A stretch of DNA of 7,798 nt from Bacteroidales bacterium (GTDB taxonomy: Bacteria > Bacteroidota > Bacteroidia > Bacteroidales > Muribaculaceae). Positions within the stretch are counted from its first letter, which is position 1; the number at the start of each line of letters is the position of its first letter. Positions 5,301-7,798 of the stretch are shown here, piece after piece. A program made the position numbers and the translations under genes. The DNA lies in assembly GCA_004554255.1 (NCBI GenBank), contig SFNC01000086.1, positions 1 through 7,798 on the forward strand, in the 5' to 3' direction. The notes beneath the pieces were generated by a model, which saw only the letters and a list, made by a program, of their open reading frames with translations, was not told the DNA's origin and did no database searches.

Positions 5301-7798
5301 CGGCGATTATCTCGAACGTTTGTACGGTGAGGTTGAGCGCCAGCGTCGCGCTACGGAGATATGGAATGCAGAGGCTGCTCAGATGGATGCTGAAACGAGC
5401 GAGGCGTTGCGCCAGGAGCGTCGTCGCGCGTGGCGTATGCAGATGTCGGGCAAGTTGCTTGGCTTTGACGCCGAATTGCGTGCAGATGCTGATAGAGTGT
5501 ACGAAGAAAGCCGCAATCTCTATGAACGTCACGAGCAGGGCGACCCGACAGCACGGGCCAAAATGGACGCCATTGCCTTGCGCATGGAGGAGGCGCGTCA
5601 GATGTGCGAGGACGCGTTTGGAGCTGAGGCTGAGTACTATATGTATCATATAAACGAAAATCCGTGGGCATTGATTAATGATGCCGAGCTCACCCCTGAC
5701 CAGCAGGAGGCCGTCCTGAACTACATAAACTCCAAGGCGGCTCTTGACGGTGTAATGGATGCATCTAATGAGGCAGCCGACCGCAAGCGTGCTGAGATTG
5801 AGCAGTCGGTTGGCAAGCGTACCCACAAGGATAGCGGCATGGTTATTCCCGCCACTATGAAAGTTGATGACCGGCAAGTGTACGTTGTCAAGGGTAATGT
5901 AGTCATGTTACCAGATGGCACAGCTGTTGATGTGCGCAACTCGTCGGAGAGCGTTGTTGTCATGGACGCGCAGACCGGAGAGTATGAGTTTACTTCACCT
6001 GACCAGATAAATAAGATTGGCGAGAGCATTAACCCGCAGGATGAGCTGCAGGCCGCATATCAGCAGATAGACGCGGAGCAGATGAATATATTCGGTACGG
6101 TGCCAAAACAAATAGGTGCCGGAGAGCCTGATGCGCCTGCGATCGCAGATATGGAGGCATATAACCGAGGCTATGAACAGGGATTAGATGTATCAAAGGG
6201 CCTTTCCGATGATTTCCTCAACGATGCTATAACCGACCTACGAGGGCGCGAGTTCATTTCCGATGAATGGCGTGGTCGCCTTAAAGCCTACGAATATGAG
6301 CAACAGCGCAGGGCGATGGAGGCGCAGGGCGTTCCCGAAAAGCCCGAAAGCGGCCCCAATACTGAGGGAAATGGGTATGGCTCAGAGGCGACGCCGTTGC
6401 AGCGGTTGCCGCACGATGCAAATGGAGAGCCTATGTTTGAGCAGGCCGAAACCCCGGAGCATGGTTGGGATGCCCTTGTGGAGTCGAGGGGTGGAAATGT
6501 AGTAAAGGCCAAAGTAGTGGCGGACATGATGGCTGAAAATAAGCGCAAAGAGCTTGAGAATCTCCAAAAGCAGAAGCCCAAGGGGAAGACAGCGTCTGAG
6601 ATCATGAAATCGCAGGATGAGATTGAGGCGGCGCTTGCGCATGCTGAGGCTGAGTATAATATGTGGCAGCAGATGGCGGGCGTAGAGCAACGCCGACAGG
6701 ATGCCATTCGCGCACAGCAGGAGGAAGAGGCACGTCGTCTGGCCGCAGAACGAGCCGAGGAAGAAGCACGACTGAAAGCCGATAGGGAAGAAGCTGAACG
6801 CATCGAGCGTGAGGCGCTCAACGGCATTCCCGACTGGAATGTGGACGCACCGGCCGATGCCCGCGCCCGTGGTTACCGCCGTTACGGGCCGCAGAAAGTT
6901 GACCGCCCTGACATTATAGACAACCGTGCATTAGGCAATTCGGTAGAAGTTAAGTTTGGCGATGATGTGATGCCAAAGGGCAATATTGTCATCATAGAAG
7001 CATCACAGTTGCAGCCGAGCCACCGGGACGGGCAGCGTAACCCGGCCCACTTCCTGGACGAGGCGCAGCCCAAAGAGAGAACGGATGCCGCAAGCCGTTT
7101 GGCTGCCCAGAAGATAGCATCGGCAGTCCGACCCGAGGAAATCACGTCAAGCGTTACGGCTTACACCGGCGCTCCCACCGTAAATAGCCGCGGAGAGGTT
7201 ATTCAGGGCAACAACCGCGGTGAGGCGCTGCGTATCATGTATGAGCGTTTTCCACAGTCTGTTGACAAATACAAGCAGTATCTTATCAGTCACGCAGATG
7301 ATTTTGGATTGACGCCGGAAGCGATTGCCGCCTTTGAACAGCCTGTGCTGGTGAATATGCTTGATGTGTCGGATGATGATGCCATAACTCTCGGACAGTA
7401 TGTGTCGCAGGACACGGAGAGCGGCGGCACTGAGCGTATAAAGCCGAAAAATGCCGTTCAGAAGATGGGAGAGGATATGCGAACTTTTGCTAATCTTCTG
7501 CTCCGTTCGTCTGATGAGGAGGCCACATTCGCCCAGCTTGTAGATGCCAACGGCGTTGAGGTGCTGAACTGGATGAATAAACATGGTTACATATCCAACA
7601 CTCAATATGGGAGTGCCTTTGACGGCAAGGGCAATCTTTCAGCGGAGGCCGCCAACGACCTCAAGGGCATAATGTATGAGTCAATCTTCACCGGTGGCAG
7701 TACACGTCTTAAGGAAATGTTTGACAAGATGCCGGCCAAGGCTCAACGAGCTATCCTGGCCACTGCATTCCGCGACAACGAAAGTCCAAAATCCGAGC
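2389..7798 (+). CDS. Giant virion-region polyvalent-type protein with DdrB-like ParB domain (3'-truncated by window)
   Basis: Open from ATG 2389 to the right edge: 1803 codons, no stop. It begins 21 A/T-rich bases after the previous stop, with no Shine-Dalgarno or terminator between, so one operon. Segments: duplicated YDALTADGADVG-type module (11-70); Pro/Thr/Gln linker (about 98-125); mainly helical region (about 125-445); Gly/Ala-rich hydrophobic region (about 485-685); mixed segment (about 765-851); charged helices (about 852-1145); small beta-rich segment (1150-1213); coiled coil (1382-1477); DdrB-like ParB core (about 1520-1665); helical region following it (1666-1803 and on). The ParB domain and the 'KPKGKTASEI' coiled coil are typical of polyvalent proteins of Bacteroidetes phages and conjugative elements, thought to travel into the recipient with DNA. 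Position matches T7 gp16 (1318 aa), but I see no transglycosylase motif. Only one cysteine (C1073). Delivery is inferred; downstream enzyme domains are likely but unseen. Confidence 0.85.
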   Translation, partial: MGNVSNNTKKLYDALTADGADVGTLNEFNDWFYRPGDEGYRNRKSVWDAFKADGADVGDTYEEFADWLGLHPTDNPVGYQGKKAIEQGLKAGRAMAEDTDVAPVQTTPEETAPAQTAPVSGAVNSGGWKPSVNDRIKAMHGAWQTTQNFKDTSKTITDAFNRKVESSTQAGRDKQKSARMSAQMQGLPTEVPGLTHGTSEGAKQQGAQPDAATNNNADRVVPHGVKYVDGKAVTEWMLPDGRLTTDPMEADRAEAASRTVRLRQQFENRMKENGLDVGKREDVEQQAMYDALAPMYDTIDAVWSEAKADDEESARRGVRRSRGLAESLASAFTDEIVPQNNDLTQERMMGELREHYRRFDPERMSREVYDRLPEHFRSSRLKALSDWFRAHPEETPDVKVKKGEDRFTAAAREYIVADIYNEVYGRLKKKTGPNGNAEHILKSLADHGVGSFHFMHNKAKADASAGYYAAEQEARGEYGREHRVADISGTVLGYASDLLGMGANMAGGALARGLSRGIGKRMIKNAATDVAERYAAQTFVGGLTSRIVGGGVGFGLYEGTRSAVDQSAIRDMNDGNGGKVGFDWGTVGKSMWDGLKFGAVTGIAGGLYGNVMGKAVRSTKNVVAKGAVRGAEIVGSPFAEGIAMATVQYADPENEQDFWDLTLDNAAVVAGFHAHGALKRLPNTVSQTLSAIRGEGGRFEPRLKARLSALFDKPEQALTSGERAELRRAGYGRLADLFGREDAAVGSKRPDKGESEDVVADVETVGGDRVPAELDGYEVMQRLMRDDRVSEAVRAKLYFIVTDHTLPMSTIMGYRTVENSDGSVIVESTNAHGGVVTSRKFKSRKAAEGEISDLRHQSELNSVEIGEQSASRAVDLLVLDEVKEAVGRRHRMPEEAVENIYMKRFRGEELSGAEKEIADEVDAYLPELSEKYKHLLPENIRNDVAERYGVDVDGALRKPEKLRSEDEQAAVGDYLERLYGEVERQRRATEIWNAEAAQMDAETSEALRQERRRAWRMQMSGKLLGFDAELRADADRVYEESRNLYERHEQGDPTARAKMDAIALRMEEARQMCEDAFGAEAEYYMYHINENPWALINDAELTPDQQEAVLNYINSKAALDGVMDASNEAADRKRAEIEQSVGKRTHKDSGMVIPATMKVDDRQVYVVKGNVVMLPDGTAVDVRNSSESVVVMDAQTGEYEFTSPDQINKIGESINPQDELQAAYQQIDAEQMNIFGTVPKQIGAGEPDAPAIADMEAYNRGYEQGLDVSKGLSDDFLNDAITDLRGREFISDEWRGRLKAYEYEQQRRAMEAQGVPEKPESGPNTEGNGYGSEATPLQRLPHDANGEPMFEQAETPEHGWDALVESRGGNVVKAKVVADMMAENKRKELENLQKQKPKGKTASEIMKSQDEIEAALAHAEAEYNMWQQMAGVEQRRQDAIRAQQEEEARRLAAERAEEEARLKADREEAERIEREALNGIPDWNVDAPADARARGYRRYGPQKVDRPDIIDNRALGNSVEVKFGDDVMPKGNIVIIEASQLQPSHRDGQRNPAHFLDEAQPKERTDAASRLAAQKIASAVRPEEITSSVTAYTGAPTVNSRGEVIQGNNRGEALRIMYERFPQSVDKYKQYLISHADDFGLTPEAIAAFEQPVLVNMLDVSDDDAITLGQYVSQDTESGGTERIKPKNAVQKMGEDMRTFANLLLRSSDEEATFAQLVDANGVEVLNWMNKHGYISNTQYGSAFDGKGNLSAEAANDLKGIMYESIFTGGSTRLKEMFDKMPAKAQRAILATAFRDNESPKSE
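2419..2598 (+). repeat. Two-copy ~35-aa module at the N-terminus of the giant protein
   Basis: Residues 11-33 (LYDALTADGADVGTLNEFND then WFY) and 46-70 (VWDAFKADGADVGDTYEEFA then DWLGL) are two copies of one motif, with pattern aromatic-D-A-hydrophobic-x-ADGADVG-x(2,3)-EF-x-x-W-hydrophobic, offset by 35 residues. The DNA copies have drifted (GACGGTGCCGACGTAGGC against GATGGTGCCGATGTGGGC), so the duplication is old and kept by selection. I recall similar N-terminal modules in large Bacteroidetes phage proteins but cannot name a family or function. The motif does not match an EF-hand despite its Asp and Gly residues. Confidence 0.8.
3841..4431 (+). other. Gly/Ala-rich hydrophobic region of the giant protein, possible membrane-active segments
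   Basis: Residues about 485-681 contain several glycine-rich hydrophobic stretches: ISGTVLGYASDLLGMGANMA (487-506), FVGGLTSRIVGGGVGFGLY (539-557), FGAVTGIAGGLYGNVMG (597-613), VGSPFAEGIAMATV (634-647) and AAVVAGFHAHGAL (666-678). Small-residue spacing resembles glycine zippers that let helices pack tightly in membranes. In a protein expected to leave the virion and cross an envelope, these could insert transiently and form a channel wall. Each stretch is only weakly hydrophobic and broken by polar residues, so a soluble helical bundle is also possible. Confidence 0.5.
5836..6027 (+). other. Small beta-rich segment within the giant protein
   Basis: Residues 1150-1213 alternate hydrophobic and polar residues and have turn motifs typical of strands: MVIPATMKVDD, VYVVKGNVVMLPDGTAVDVR, SVVVMDAQTGEYEFTSPDQI. 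The surrounding sequence is highly helical and charged, so this reads as a discrete compact beta domain or barrel. I recall similar patterns in large Bacteroidetes mobile-element proteins, but cannot name a family. Confidence 0.5.
6532..6819 (+). other. Charged coiled coil preceding the ParB-like domain
   Basis: Residues about 1382-1477 are dominated by Glu, Lys, Arg, Ala and Gln with heptad-like spacing (AENKRKELENLQ, EIEAALAHAEAEYNMWQQ, then EEEARRLAAERAEEEARLKA). The KPKGKTASEI link (1396-1405) between two helices is a pattern I associate with Bacteroidetes polyvalent proteins just before the ParB-like domain. It probably acts as a spacer or oligomerisation element. Confidence 0.65.
6946..7383 (+). 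other. DdrB-like ParB superfamily domain in the giant protein
   Basis: Residues about 1520-1665 carry the signature order of this domain: a strand (NIVIIEASQLQPSHR), the SHRDGQRNP turn (1544-1552), DEAQPKERTDAAS (1557-1569), a helix with IA...RPEEI, then TAYTGAPTVNSRGEVIQGNN (1590-1609) running into RGEALRIMYE. The GNN-RGEAL segment replaces the more usual GNGR..AL. ParB-like folds of this type are found in polyvalent proteins of phages and conjugative elements, near methyltransferase, helicase or protease domains, and are thought to bind nucleotide or DNA. Residues 1666-1803 continue as a helical region. Confidence 0.75.

Noticed and set aside
5138..5653. 171-codon plus-strand open frame in another frame within the giant gene
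   Set aside because: Cys/Arg/Met-rich translation without recognisable structure; a frame shadow of the coding sequence.
5272..5877. 201-codon minus-strand open frame
   Set aside because: Complement of the charged helical part of the giant gene; no promoter or domain seen.
6288..6827. 179-codon minus-strand open frame rich in Ser/Ala/Arg/Cys
   Set aside because: It is the antisense of the Glu/Ala-rich coiled coil; the Ser/Cys richness is a by-product of GCG/GAG-type codons.
2389..7798. Lytic transglycosylase domain as in T7 gp16
   Set aside because: I found no convincing catalytic Glu motif with the usual SLT surroundings in the visible 1803 residues.

Overview
The window looks like part of the virion-protein region of a tailed phage or prophage of a gut-type Bacteroidales host. 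Host clues: a good match to the Bacteroidetes promoter (TTTG ... TAnnTTTG) in the intergenic region, A-rich leaders without Shine-Dalgarno sequences before the genes, and proteins that resemble families I associate with Bacteroidetes phages and mobile elements. No integrase, host gene or capsid gene is present, so free phage and prophage cannot be told apart.

Layout. Positions 1-77 hold seven 11-bp G/T-rich tandem repeats that may extend beyond the left edge. Next, on the minus strand, is a self-contained transcription unit: promoter (546-575), inverted repeat over the likely start point (521-543), a 102-aa gene (182-490) with a GRxKGTxNKxT-type N-terminus, possibly a small terminase subunit, and an intrinsic terminator (80-111). 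Divergent from it, a plus-strand operon of three genes starts at 609: a 180-aa protein with an N-terminal glycine-zipper segment (T7 gp14-like in plan), an overlapping 409-aa Lys/Ala-rich coiled-coil protein, and after 21 bases a giant gene (2389 onward) that stays open to the right edge (1803 codons seen, no stop).

How they work together. The order small membrane-active protein, mid-sized helical protein, giant protein mirrors the T7 ejection cassette (gp14-gp15-gp16). The giant protein carries, in order, a duplicated ~35-aa N-terminal module, a long helical region, a Gly/Ala-rich region with possible membrane-active segments, more helical sequence, a small beta-rich segment, a charged coiled coil, and near the right edge a DdrB-like ParB domain typical of 'polyvalent' proteins, which are thought to enter the recipient cell with phage or plasmid DNA. 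My main inference is that this is a virion-packaged, ejected polyvalent protein whose remaining effector or enzyme domains lie beyond the right edge. The four proteins together show a single cysteine in about 2,490 residues.

Most other long open frames, including a 435-codon antisense one at 2206-3513, are shadows of these genes.
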